Made by a program: the position numbers and the translations under genes | Source: Cudoniella acicularis | Taxonomy: Eukaryota > Ascomycota > Leotiomycetes > Helotiales > Helotiaceae | Direction: 5' to 3' | DNA: 14,388 bases | Assembly (NCBI GenBank): GCA_013054445.1 | Contig: JAAMPI010001446.1 | Location: 1 to 14,388 of the forward strand | Part shown: positions 1 to 9,477 of the stretch, piece after piece | How positions within the stretch are numbered: position 1 is the stretch's first letter | Layout: every line of letters begins with the position of its first letter | Notes under the pieces: model-generated | What the model saw: only the letters and a program-made list of their open reading frames with translations | Told to the model about the DNA's origin: nothing | Databases searched by the model: none

Positions 1-1
1 A

Positions 2-283
2 GACGGAGGAAGCACAGTCGGCAGCGGAAGCATCTACGACCGCGGCGAAAGTGCTCTCATGAACGTTGATCGTGTACGAGCAATCGAAGGCGTCATGGCA
101 TACAACCACCTCAAGGACAAACTCAAGCCCTTCTTCCAACAATTCGCAGAGAGCGGCAAGGCAATCAGTGCCGAGGACATCAAGGCGCACTTTGCCAAGA
201 TGAGAGGAGACGAGCAGGGCATGAAGGACGCAAGCGCCGCAGCTAAGGATCCCGATAATCGCAGAGAACAAGGTGGATATTGA
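2..283 (+). CDS. C-terminal end of an unrecognised protein (5' end outside window)
   Basis: The reading frame is open from base 2 to a TGA at 281-283 and gives the last 93 residues of a protein that begins left of the window. It starts with a Gly/Ser-rich linker (DGGSTVGSGSIYDRGESAL) and continues as a charged, probably helical segment (about residues 20-75: NVDRVRAIEGVMAYNHLKDK, then KPFFQQFAESGKAISAEDIK). It ends in a polar Ala/Asp/Arg-rich tail, DNRREQGGY. No membrane segment, signal or catalytic motif is visible. The frame stays open across the left edge, so the internal ATG at 59 is unlikely to be the true start. A cytosolic tail of a larger, perhaps membrane, protein would fit, but that is a guess and I assign no function. 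The antisense frame over the same bases is a shadow. Confidence 0.65.
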   Translation, partial: DGGSTVGSGSIYDRGESALMNVDRVRAIEGVMAYNHLKDKLKPFFQQFAESGKAISAEDIKAHFAKMRGDEQGMKDASAAAKDPDNRREQGGY

Positions 284-1158
284 AAATCTGGTTTCCGGAG
301 TTAGAAGTGTTGTAGGATATATGAATTATGAGGACTTTGGGTATGGCAAGGTGGGATTGTAACATCAGGGGTTTTACAACGGTTTTCAGGAGCATTTAAT
401 GAAGGTAGCTTTCAGTCTGCAATTCCAGAACTCTTATTTTACAGAGCCAGGCTTTTTATTAGGTGTCTGTTTACTTTTGATTCTCATCAAAAATCAATTC
501 GTAATATCACCACACATTGCAAATCACATCTCTCTCTGAGCCCCTGAACCCCTAAAAAAATCCCACCAAAACGCTCCGACAATAACCCGAATCCCGTCCC
601 CACTTCCCTCCCAAGCACGCCTCTTCACGCAGCCACGCAGCGGTTCAACGGCCCGGTAATCCGTGAGTTCATGTACGTGCCTCGGTACCGTTCCACTCGT
701 TGTCTTCTTTGATGCAGACGTGGTGAGTGAGGTGTGGTGAGGTAGAGCGGGGAAACTTCGGATACAGTTTGTGTGTTGGCAGTGAGGGGTGGGATATTTT
801 TGGGGGGGGAACGGTATCGGAGAGTGAGGGGTAAAAGGGGGGTTGTTTTTGTTGGATTTGGAAGATAATTGTGGCTGTAGACTTCTGGTTATTTTTAAAG
901 AATTTATGATTGGGGAGTTGTGAGAGGGTAATTAGGGGTGATGGGTGGGCTTTCTTTGTACTCGGTGAAGCGAGTACCGAGATTATTATTTTTTGATAGA
1001 GCTTTGAAGGAGTAGGAAGAAGGCGAAACGAAGGGAGCTACTAAGTCATTTGAGTAGGAGTTACGAGTTGTCTGGAGCAATGGAGAAGTAGTCTTATATC
1101 ATGACCATCAACTCAAAACAATCTGTTTGGTATCATAGAAGTGTCTATCGCTGCGCTT
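284..1158. other. Intergenic region between convergent genes
   Basis: This holds the 3' flank of the left partial gene and, on the other strand, the 3' flank of the beta-glucosidase gene, so the two genes converge here. I see no ORF with family resemblance and no tRNA. About 730-950 is G-rich on the + strand, with runs such as GGGGGGGG near 801-810. A small perfect hairpin lies at 958-977. Nothing else is identifiable. Confidence 0.6.
958..977. repeat. Short perfect inverted repeat (7-bp stem, 6-nt loop)
   Basis: GTACTCG (958-964) and CGAGTAC (971-977) are exact reverse complements separated by GTGAAG. The site lies about 180 bp beyond the stop codon of the beta-glucosidase. It could fold in RNA, but fungal Pol II genes do not use hairpin terminators, so no role is claimed. 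Confidence 0.45.
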
Positions 1159-3941
1159 CTAAAGCCCATTCCACCAGTTCGTCTTCTCAACACTAAAACT
1201 ACCCTTCAAAGCAATCGTCTCGCTTGTAGACCCAACAAGCACCTCATACTCGTCTTTCTCGATAATCCATGCATCTCGAACCTCGTCCCAAAAGCTCGTC
1301 GCGTACTTAACTTCGATTGGCATTTCCACCGTCTTGCTCTCTCCTTTCTCGAGGAAGACTTTCTTGAAACCTTTGAGCTCTTTCTTGGCTCGCTTGATGC
1401 TAGGGTTCTTTTGAGCGACGTAGACCTGGACGACTTCAGCGCCGGCAAGCTCGCCGGTGTTGGTGACTTTGACGCTGATCTTCAAGTCCTTTTCTGTCTT
1501 CGAGATTTTTAGGTCCGAGAATTCGAAGGTTGTGTATGAAAGTCCGTGACCGAAGTGGAATAGAGGTGGTAGATCCAGCATTTCGTACCATCTATATCCA
1601 ACGTAGATATCTTCGCTGTACAAGGTTCTTCCTCTCTCTGTTCTGTAGCTCAAGAATGCTGGGTTGTCTTGCAGTCGAACTGGGAATGTGAGTGGGAGCT
1701 TTGCGGAGGGGTTGACGTTTCCGAAGAGGATGTCGGCGATTGCGTTGCCAGTTTCGTTCCCACCATACCAGGCGTGGATCATGGCTTTGACGGAGGAGAT
1801 CCAGGGCATGGCAACGGGCGTGCCGGATTGCATTACTACCACGGTTGAGGGATTGGCAGCTGCAACGGCGCTGATGAGAGCATTCATGTGGCCTGGGAGA
1901 TCCATGTTGTCTCGATCATTGCCTTCGCCCTCCCAATCGGCCTAAAATTCATTGGTTAGACTTGCACATAAATTTGTTGATGAGTAGGGGACGCTTACGT
2001 TCAATCCAGCGCAGATGATAACTTGATCTGCATCTTTCGCAAGCGCAGCAGCGTGCTTGATCTCTTCTTCCGCATCAATAACTTTTGCACCACCAATTCG
2101 TACAGCTCCATTTCCGAAGAGCACATTACTTCCAGCATCAAGTTTGCACGCTGGAGAGCTGGCAAACTCTACCTTTATATGGTAAGTTTGCCCCTTCTTA
2201 ACTGGTAGGACACCCTTCTCCTCAATTGTGCCGCAAGAAAAGAACAGTGTTCCTTTGGTCTGCTTTGACGCATTGTCAATCAGGAGCTTTCCGTCAACGT
2301 ACAATTCTGCAGTACCGTAAACACCAACGCCCATCTCGAAGTTGCAGTCTTCCTCAGCGGTATAGAAGCCTTCGATATCAGCAAACCATAAGGGGTCTTT
2401 AAGCTTGTCACACTGGTAGTCCATCATCAGCAATTCTGTCTTGGTAAGGTGAAGCTCGTCAACTGGCTTGCGATCTTTTACTGAAGGTGGGTCATTGTAG
2501 GCTCTGAACATGAAGCCGGTCTCTCCTTTATCGGTCTTGAGAATTTCTCCGATAAGAGGGAGCTCTTTGTGTGCATAACAGCCGACTGTGTATTCGGGGA
2601 TTGATGTGAGTTGAGCACTGATGCCTTCAAAGGGAGTGACAGCATAATATGCCGCGAGTGCTGCAGAGCCGCCTCCATGATACGCTGCGTATTTCGCATT
2701 GGGGCCGAGGATGAGGGTCTGCCAATACATGTCAATCTTCATTATATACTTGGGATAGGGGGAAACGTACCTTCTTATCTTTTGATAGAGGCAGAATTTT
2801 ATCCTCGTTCTTCATCAAGACAATAGATTCCGACCCAATCTTTCTTAGCAGTGTGGCTGTTTCGGGAGTATTTGCCATCTTTTCTTCGGCATTTTCAGGA
2901 ATATTGGCAGCTGCAACACGGTTGATGAGCTTGAGCACATTTCGAACTCGCTCATCGAGAACATGTTGATGTACTTTTCCAACACCGACAGCTTGGATCA
3001 AAGCATCTCCTCTCCATCTCGTTGGGCCTGCCATTTCGAGATCGAGACCTGCATTTATGGCTTCGGATGTTGAGTATGTCCCCCACCTGTTTAGATTATA
3101 ATTAGTGTCTGAAGCGACGGGACCTCGAGGGTGATACGTGCCAATCGCTCATAATCATGCCTTCCCAACCCCATTCTCCTCTCAGAATATCTTTAATAAT
3201 TTTGGGATTTTCGCTAACGTGGATGCCATTTATTTTATTGTATGCCGTCTGTTGTTTCAAGGTAAGAATATGTTTTGCGGATGCATTTAGCTGGAGGGAG
3301 AAGGAAGACTGACCATGAATGACCCAGGATGAGAATCTCTGACGACCAATTGGAAGGCTAAGCAGTAGATTTCCCTCAATGCTCTGTCAGTGATAATGGC
3401 ATTCGTTCCATTACGCTCGTGCTCCTGATCATTGCACACGAAGTGCTTGATGGTAGCAACGACATTCGTCTCTTGAATACCATTGACCAAAGCAGCAGCT
3501 CCAAGACCTGCCAGAACAGGATCTTCACTCAAACTCTCGAATCCTCTGCCGCCAAGCGGTGATCTCTGTATGTTGATTGTAGGACCAAGAATCACGTGTG
3601 ATCCCTTTGCTTTGCTCTCCTCTCCCATGACAACACCTGCCTTGTGCAATAACTCGGTGTTCCATGTTGCTCCAAGAGCCGTTCCGCAAGGGAAACATGC
3701 TGCTCTGGTGCCGTTGAAGAATTTCGTTCCGCGAACACCATTGGGTCCATCTGATACTCTAATGACGGGTATGCCAAGTCTTTTGACTGGAACAGTGTGC
3801 CACCAATCGGCTCCTATAATTATATCAGAAAAAGGTAATTAAGAGTTGACGCAGAAAGGGGATTATACCTGCTAATAATGCAACCTTTTCGACATTGTTG
3901 AGCTTCGTGATCAAATCTTCGACATCGAGAGTGGTAGTCAT
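1159..3941 (-). CDS. GH3 beta-glucosidase with PA14 insert, intracellular, six exons
   Basis: The gene encodes a glycoside hydrolase family 3 beta-glucosidase, which releases glucose from the non-reducing end of beta-glucosides. Exons on the minus strand are 3941-3869, 3813-3314, 3248-3142, 3086-2771, 2718-1999 and 1941-1159; joined they give 832 residues, usual for the PA14-containing fungal group. The N-terminal GH3 domain has SDGPNG (residues 45-50), the substrate-binding pair K147-H148 and the nucleophile D226 in MSDWWGTYST. The second GH3 domain is interrupted by a PA14-like module at about 395-525. Its acid/base is probably E578 in WEGEGNDR, by analogy with Kluyveromyces BglI (D225/E590). 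A fibronectin III-like domain fills about 715-826. The protein has no signal peptide (it starts [14 protein letters not shown]), so it is probably intracellular, acting on imported cellobiose or glycosides. The start has A at -3. Intron 3 (3087-3141) appears to be GC-AG; the other four are GT-AG. Confidence 0.93.
3087..3141 (-). other. Probable GC-AG intron in the GH3 gene
   Basis: Splicing from GATTG|GCACGT (exon end 3142) to ACAG|GTGGGG (exon start 3086) removes 55 nt and restores SDWWGTYST, the expected sequence around the GH3 nucleophile. The nearest GT donor (3137-3136, CAC|GTATCA) puts the next exon out of frame. The next GT donor in frame (3123-3122) would leave a 37-nt intron and insert extra residues. 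CTAAT upstream of the acceptor could be the branch site. Confidence 0.72.
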
Positions 3942-4079
3942 ACTGCTATATTGTACCTTGCTCTTGCTCAGGGATAAATGAGGAAAAGAAGTTCAATTGA
4001 CCTTCGCAGAGATTTTTGGAGACAGCGCAACTAAGGGGGTTTGATCTGACGAAGAACCACACTCTTCAAAAGCAAGGTG

Positions 4080-4085
4080 TATATA
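4080..4085 (-). promoter_or_regulatory. TATA-like element upstream of the GH3 gene
   Basis: TATATA lies about 140 bp upstream of the glucosidase ATG and reads the same on both strands. The position suits a fungal core promoter with a moderate 5' leader. The assignment rests on motif and distance only. Confidence 0.35.
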
Positions 4086-4186
4086 GGAGAAGAGGAAGAG
4101 CCCTCCAGCAAGGAGGGACTCGAGATATAGAAGACGAGCTCTCGAGCTCCACAGATTTCGGCTCCGAGGCGCGCAGCTTGAAGCTC

Positions 4187-4404
4187 CCCCACTCTCCCGG
4201 GCATTGGTACCGACCTGATAGCACGGCATGTTATTGCATGTATCATGTACTTGATTATCAGCTGGCTAATTGTTGCAGCAGCGGATAATTCGAAGACAAG
4301 TGAGTGGCTAGAATGATGGCTGTCGCCCAGACTGATGGGTCTTGTGGATAAACTCCGGAGAAACCCTTCGGGGAAGCGAATCCTTGTCCCACGCCAAGGT
4401 GGGG
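4187..4404 (-). promoter_or_regulatory. Candidate CreA/Cre1 carbon-repression sites
   Basis: Three matches to the fungal CreA consensus SYGGRG lie 250-460 bp upstream of the glucosidase start: CCCCAC at 4187-4192 (GTGGGG on the minus strand), CCGGAG at 4355-4360 and GTGGGG at 4399-4404. Glucose repression of beta-glucosidase genes through CreA is well known in fungi. The motif is short and common, so the sites are only candidates. Confidence 0.3.
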
Positions 4405-4919
4405 GAAGCAATACCAAGCAAGCAGAATTAAGTGGAGAAAAACTGAGAGGAGGAAAAGAGCTTGGGCCAGTGGGTTTAGCTATCTTTAAAGCTCGAACAA
4501 TACCCAATCAATCCTTTCAAAGAGAAACAGCACGTGATGCCTGCTAGCCTTTCCTCAGCACGCTTCGCTTTGGCTCGCGCCGAGGTGATCCCGGCTGACC
4601 ACATCTTCCAGACATCTGTATCAGATGATCATCATTTGAATCCGCAGTCTCCATTCTCAACACCGCTGTTTGTCATAAATTACCTCCAAAGGTCTCGGAA
4701 GCTTCATGTGCCAAGAAAAGCCTCTGCAACGTCAATCTGCAACACAATCGTTTCCTCGGGCCCCAGCTTATGCCTGTTGGAAAAACTTGAAAAGGACTCT
4801 TTGAGACCTAGCCTAGAAGCCTTTTATTGAATGTAATTGCGATTCCTTTAGCGCATTTTAGCTACGAGTGCTTGCTTTCCGAACCAGCGATCTGTTACCA
4901 TCCGTGACTTGTCACGTGG

Positions 4920-4978
4920 TGGAGTCCAAGGCCTGAGGGTCTGGGTTTGCCTAGGGACTCCAGGACTCCTGGACTCCA
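4920..4978. repeat. GGACTCC direct and inverted repeat cluster
   Basis: GGACTCC occurs three times at an exact 8-nt spacing (4955, 4963, 4971). TGGAGTCCA at 4920-4928 is the exact reverse complement of TGGACTCCA at 4970-4978. A CACGTG box (4913-4918), itself inside GTGACTTGTCAC (4904-4915), adjoins the left arm. The cluster lies about 725 bp upstream of the Erg26-like start codon. Confidence 0.55.
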
Positions 4979-5702
4979 TAAGGTATTCAAATTATATAGC
5001 CGTATAGCTCTCTTATGTGTGAGCTTCGTGCTCAACTTCAACATATAACTTTCTACACTGATTCACTTGACACTTTAATTGACGACGAAAACCCAACGAT
5101 CACGGCATGTGAGAAGAGAACGTTACACGATCATAAGCAACGAATTGAAGACTTCTTTTACCATATAGCTATCGTTTAACTTTACCAAAGCTACTTGTCA
5201 AGCCAGCAGATAAGGAACCCCGGTGGTCAAGTTCAAGCCGTGTATTCGAGGTTGATGTTTCTAGATTATTATTATCTTGGGGTCGGAGACTCTACTATCC
5301 TCGACCTCTTTTCTACGCAATCTACAAAGTCGTATGTTCTGAGTTAGAAATGCCATACAGTCGGACGAGTATTGTCCAGATAGTCAGGTTAAAGACCTGT
5401 GATTCGGTGCATCGATGGATTTTGATATTCCTGATAGCCAGATTCGAGAGAAGTTTGAAGTATCAACTGACCAATCAGAAGCCTCCATACGTAACTCTTG
5501 TCAGATTACTTCGTGTACGTGTAGGACCCCCTGTGGCCTGTGCCAGCCCAGAAGCCGGGGTCTTTGAAGTAGCTGTGCCGCTCTCAACCTTCGCCTCCAA
5601 CTTGCACCTGCAAATGTCTTTCTCTCATCCCGCATCCTCAAGTCTTCATCCTTTCCTTAAACCACCTAGCCTACTTCAAGCGTGGGATCTCGTCAGTTCA
5701 TC

Positions 5703-6995
5703 ATGGATAATACACAGGCCATCAAATCTGCTCTCGTTGTCGGAGGCTGTGGCTCCCTTGGCCATCGAATCGTCGAAGGACTGCTCAAATTAGAACCACC
5801 GCTTCAAATCTGTGTCTTCGACTTAAAAACCACCCAAAATCGTTTTCCCTCGGTCGAGTATTACGAAGTGGATATTTCAGTCAAAGACCAAATTTATTCT
5901 GCACTTCGCAAAACCCAACCTGAAGTCATTTTTCACACAGCTTCGCCACCTCCAAGCCTTACGGACCTTCCACTTTATATGAATATCAATGTCGAGGGTA
6001 CCCGCAAGCTTCTTGAATGCGCTAAGGTAAGCATAGAGCTCTGGTTCAAAATCTCACCCAAATCACTTCGGTAATTGGGTAGAATTTAATCACGGGACAT
6101 GGTTCTGGAAATTTTTACTTTTATTGGAGCCACAGTATTTTGTAGCTGCGTTAAGCCCTTAGACATATGTTACAATTCACTCGTATTTTTCACCAAATTA
6201 ATACTAACGAATTTCATATAGGAACTCGGCACAAAAGCATTCATATATACCTCAAGCGCCTCAGTAATCCACGATTCCGTCAGCGACCTAGTTAACGGAG
6301 ACGAGAGTCTCCCTCTCCTCTACCTTCCCGTGCAAAAAGAAATCTACTCCCACACCAAAGCGCTCGCCGACCAACTTGTCCTCGACACCAACAGTACCAC
6401 CAAAGGCGGCATGCTAACAACCTGCATCCGACCTGTCTCCATGTTCGGCGCAAACGACGGGACAGCAAAAGCGTTCATCGACAACGCTGCCGCCGGAAAA
6501 CTCAAATACACCGTCGGCACTGGTAAAAACATGTTTGATTTCACCTGTCAGGAAAATGTAGTCGATGCTCATATCCTCGCTGCTCAAGCTCTACTGCGGA
6601 GCTTTGTCAAGCCACCACCTAGTGATATGCGTGTAGCGGGTGAGGGCTTCCTCATCAGCAACGATGAGCCAATGCCTTTTTGGGATTTTGCACGCGCTCT
6701 GGGTGATGCAGCGGGGTATCCGACCAGGAAAGAAGATATAAGGGTTATGCCGAAGAGTGTGGGGCTTGCTATGGCGGTGATTGCTGAGTGGTTTGTTTGG
6801 ATTACTAGTTTTGGGCGCAGGAAGTCGAGGATGAATAGGATTGGGATTAGGTATAGTTGTATGACGAGAACGTATCGGATTGAGAAGGCGAAGAGAGTTT
6901 TGGGGTATAAACCGCGAGTTAGCTTGAAGGAGGGGATTCGAAAGGCTGGGGAGTTTTTTGGGAAGGATAGGAAAAGTTCTAAGAAATTGGCATAG
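5703..6995 (+). CDS. Erg26-like 3-beta-hydroxysteroid dehydrogenase/decarboxylase, two exons
   Basis: The gene encodes an NAD(P)-dependent 3-beta-HSD family enzyme of the extended SDR fold. The closest functional model is Erg26, the sterol-4-alpha-carboxylate 3-dehydrogenase (decarboxylating) of ergosterol synthesis at the ER. Exons 5703-6026 and 6222-6995 give 365 residues. The 195-nt intron has a GTAAGC donor, a perfect TACTAAC (6202-6208) and a TATAG acceptor. Visible motifs are the Rossmann loop GGCGSLG (14-20), the catalytic serine in YTSSAS (117-122), and Y150/K154 in YSHTK. A hydrophobic segment at about 287-306 fits the membrane attachment typical of the family. The C-terminus KKLA matches the KKXX ER-retrieval signal. 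The ATG at 5703 has A at -3 and G at +4; the upstream in-frame GTG at 5682 is not a plausible start. Whether this is the essential Erg26 or a paralogue acting on another steroid or lipid cannot be decided here. Confidence 0.88.
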
Positions 6996-7508
6996 CGGGA
7001 CGTATTATACCGTTAGATTTGACGGTTGGGTTAAAGAGGGGGGAGAATAGACAATCCCACCTGCTTTATCTAAATTACAAAAAATGGCGAGGGGGGCAAA
7101 CCGATATGGCGTCAGGTGGTATGGAGTTGCTATGCTCATGTTATAAATAACTATCGATTCGAAAACGGCTACCTCTGCCCGTTCCTGAAGAAATATGTGG
7201 AGATCGAAATGCATTCACCCCGCTGAGGGGTTCGGCAGTGATAATCAGAGTTGACTTGTGGTGATATCATGATTCATCATTCGTTACGCTCGAGATTTTC
7301 GAAAAGCACAAAAACCAGCCGCCATAAAATACCACTGCCTAATATCCTCGTGCCGTAGCGCCCATATACCGAATAAAATAGCCCTGGCATTATCTAGAAA
7401 TTCAAAACAAAATCCCTATGCTGTGCCGTCCTATTGTTCGAACCAAAAAAGCCTGACATAAATGAAGTAGTAGAAGTAAGATCCACGTCCCGGAAAAGAC
7501 CATTTCCA
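6996..7508. other. Intergenic region
   Basis: This is the 3' flank of the Erg26-like gene, followed by the 3' flank of the minus-strand pseudogene. Short ORFs of 69-77 codons occur on the minus strand without family features. I see no RNA gene, repeat or regulatory element that I can support. Confidence 0.55.
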
Positions 7509-8962
7509 TCAACCAATAGACCGAATATACCGAAAGTTCGTTGCCCACGTAGAGATACAAACGGAAGGCGGGAGGAAGAACACCGTGAGGAGTGTCTTCA
7601 CCACAAGAAATATTCTTGCAAGGATGTATGTACATGCCAGGACAAACAGGAGTCGCGATTCGACTTTACGGCTCTCCAAGCGGATGAAGTGATAGATGCA
7701 CGGGACAGCGGTCCAGAAGAAAACGCACCAGACACTTGCTACGAGCCACACGATCTGCTCTGCTCTGGTAGGGAAGGCGTAATTTGAGGCTAAAAGATGG
7801 ATGGCGCCGAATATCATACAGCTGGTTATGAGGGCGCACATGTGATATGGTAGAGTGAACAAGTTTTGGTGAGATATCGAGTAACTATTCGGTGTGGAAG
7901 TTCCGGCGCGTAGCATTGTGCAGTTGGAGCTTATCAGCTGGGCCCAGTGGTGGCCAAAAAGAGCTCCTTATTCACCTAACTCTCAAATGACTCTTGGTGG
8001 TATTTTACCACTATAAGAGATCCAAGTTTTTGGAACCCCAACACCCTTTTATTTGTTCCAATTGATTCTGTAGATAATGATCGCGCAGATGGAGAAAGCT
8101 ACAACAGCTAGCCTAAATTATCAGAAGTCAACAATCAAGCCCATTGAACCAGATGGAAATTAAATATCCTTCAAGCAGGAAAACATATGGAATACTCAAG
8201 ATTCAGTAAATAGGTACAAGAATACTCACTCTAGTTGAGATATGGGAAGGCCTCTTGCCTTCCACGTCATGACTTGGAAAGTGAACCAGCTGATTTGTGT
8301 AATTGTGGCAACCCTCCCAAGAGCATCGTTTTTTCTTTTATCGTTTGATCTCTTCTAAAGTTATTGCTGGCAAGCGCCTCACTAGGCCTTTGCACCGTAA
8401 AACAAGAATGGCTCTTGCACTTAGATGGAACGGATCGGGCAGCTGCATTCTGTTCTCAGAATTTCCCTCAATGACAGAATGTAATGTCGCAGTTAATGCG
8501 GTAGCTTATGCTCCTGTTGTAAGGCATTGGCCAAGGAAAGTTTCCGATTCGCTTTTACCGGCGCCCGTTATCCTTAGAACGAATCCGCCTATATTAGCAA
8601 ATAAACTGTGTGTCAAAGTCCAGGGCACCCCATCGTTGGTAGCATATCTTTGTAGCTCGGCAAGGCTCATCTTCATACTTTCAAGTTCTTCCGAGGATAG
8701 AAGGGAGAAGTGCAATCATAAAACAAAAGGGAGATATGGATAGAAATAAGTGAGGTGAATAGCGCCGAGGCTCACAAGCGCTTTCCCCTGCTAGAGGTGT
8801 AACCGATTTCACAACAGGTGTCCCTACCCGTTCATGAAGAGCGCTTAGAGGGCTACCCATCACTAAATGTGCTTGCCCAATCGTAAGAGGTGCGAAAATT
8901 CCAAAAACAGTCAAGTCAAATATTCAAGAGGCTTGAAGGGGAAAGGGAAGGTGCACACTGTG
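7509..8962 (-). pseudogene. Decayed fungal multi-pass membrane protein gene
   Basis: Translated pieces in order along the minus strand match, from memory, a large family of uncharacterised fungal membrane proteins. They are FGIFAPL (about 8900), PWTLTHSLFANIGGFVLR (about 8625-8570), LPAITLEEI (about 8370-8345), SWFTFQVMTWKARGLPISQ (about 8290-8237), FGAIHLL (about 7800) and FFLPPSVCISTWATN (about 7550), with hydrophobic segments between. The copy is broken. There is a TGA at 8924-8926, and one extra base in the A-run at 8344-8346 shifts the frame (EEIN-DKRKND would be expected). A TAA at 8049-8051 follows INWNK, and further stops lie at 7983-7985 and 7968-7970. An intron at 8113-8229 (GTGAGT...TTTAG) is well preserved. 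Small introns at 8505-8558 and 7967-8008 could remove three stops, counting one at 8506-8508, but not the frameshift or the TAA at 8049. Only the C-terminal 135 codons (7509-7916) remain open. Sequencing errors are an alternative to pseudogenisation. Function is unknown. Confidence 0.65.
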
Positions 8963-9477
8963 ACATTGGTGCGAAGGGTGACAGGTCATCGCAATGGCTA
9001 GAATATGCTTGGCTAAGAAGGCTCGTTCAGGCGCATGCTTTGGAGGACTTCAAACTAGGAGTTGGGAAATGAGCTCACTCGAGTTGGTGGTGTTGAAGGA
9101 AAATCCAGTGAAGCAAGCAACAAGGTCTGTTGAAATGGCTTTGTGTGATTAAGCAGCTTAGCGCATTCTTCCCAAAGAATTCGGCTAATCCTTCTTCTCG
9201 GAGATATGCCTTTTTCGGTTCCTCTTCCTCTTCTATTCTTATCGATAACAAGGATGCTTTCGGCTGACAGTGACGTTTTCCCTGGCGTTCCGGGCAGCGA
9301 ATCAGAACCTTGATATTTGAAACTTACCCCACCATCATGGCCTCCATTCAATCATCATCGACCTCATCACCTCACACCTACATGATACAATACTCCTGCA
9401 TTCCTCACCATATCCTGGTGTTGAGTCCGTGATTACAAACCGCCACACCTCCTTCCCATCTTCGGCTTGAATTTTAC
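8963..9477. other. Upstream region of the AIF-like gene
   Basis: No convincing gene is visible. The minus-strand part near 8963 may still hold the eroded N-terminus of the pseudogene. The 98-codon minus-strand ORF at 9055-9351 resembles nothing I know. The last 120 bp before the ATG are C/T-rich (for example CCTCATCACCTCACACC near 9360), as is common in fungal 5' leaders. No clear TATA box is visible. Confidence 0.5.

Larger units (their letters stand above)
3942..5702. other. Long intergenic region between divergent genes
   Basis: These 1.76 kb separate the starts of the glucosidase (minus) and the Erg26-like gene (plus), so both promoters must be here. Several ORFs of 70-158 codons occur on both strands, but they overlap each other, have no recognisable domain and look random. 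Visible items are a TATA-like element (4080-4085), candidate carbon-repression sites (4187-4404), CACGTG boxes at 4531-4536 and 4913-4918, and a GGACTCC repeat cluster (4920-4978). No transposon or RNA gene is recognisable. Confidence 0.6.

Noticed and set aside
3087..3124. In-frame GT donor alternative (37-nt intron) in the GH3 gene
   Set aside because: The intron would be shorter than fungal spliceosomes normally accept, and it would insert HVSPSR into an otherwise strictly conserved active-site segment.
4031..4507. 158-codon minus-strand ORF upstream of the beta-glucosidase
   Set aside because: It has a random composition and no family motif, it overlaps plus-strand ORFs of similar quality, and it lies in promoter sequence.
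5221..5250. tRNA B-box-like sequence AGTTCAAGCC
   Set aside because: No matching A box, acceptor stem or anticodon arm is found at the right distance.
5682..5702. In-frame upstream start (GTG) for the Erg26-like gene
   Set aside because: Nuclear fungal genes start at ATG. The ATG at 5703 has an excellent context and sits correctly before the Rossmann motif.
5350..5793. 147-codon plus-strand ORF overlapping the start of the Erg26-like gene
   Set aside because: It overlaps the real first exon in another frame and shows no recognisable features.
8245..8263. Perfect hairpin GGAAGGC-CTCTT-GCCTTCC
   Set aside because: It falls in the conserved coding part of the pseudogene (KARGLP region), so the symmetry is explained by codons.
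9055..9351. 98-codon minus-strand ORF upstream of the AIF-like gene
   Set aside because: It has low-complexity charged sequence and no match to the membrane-protein family that lies downstream on the same strand.
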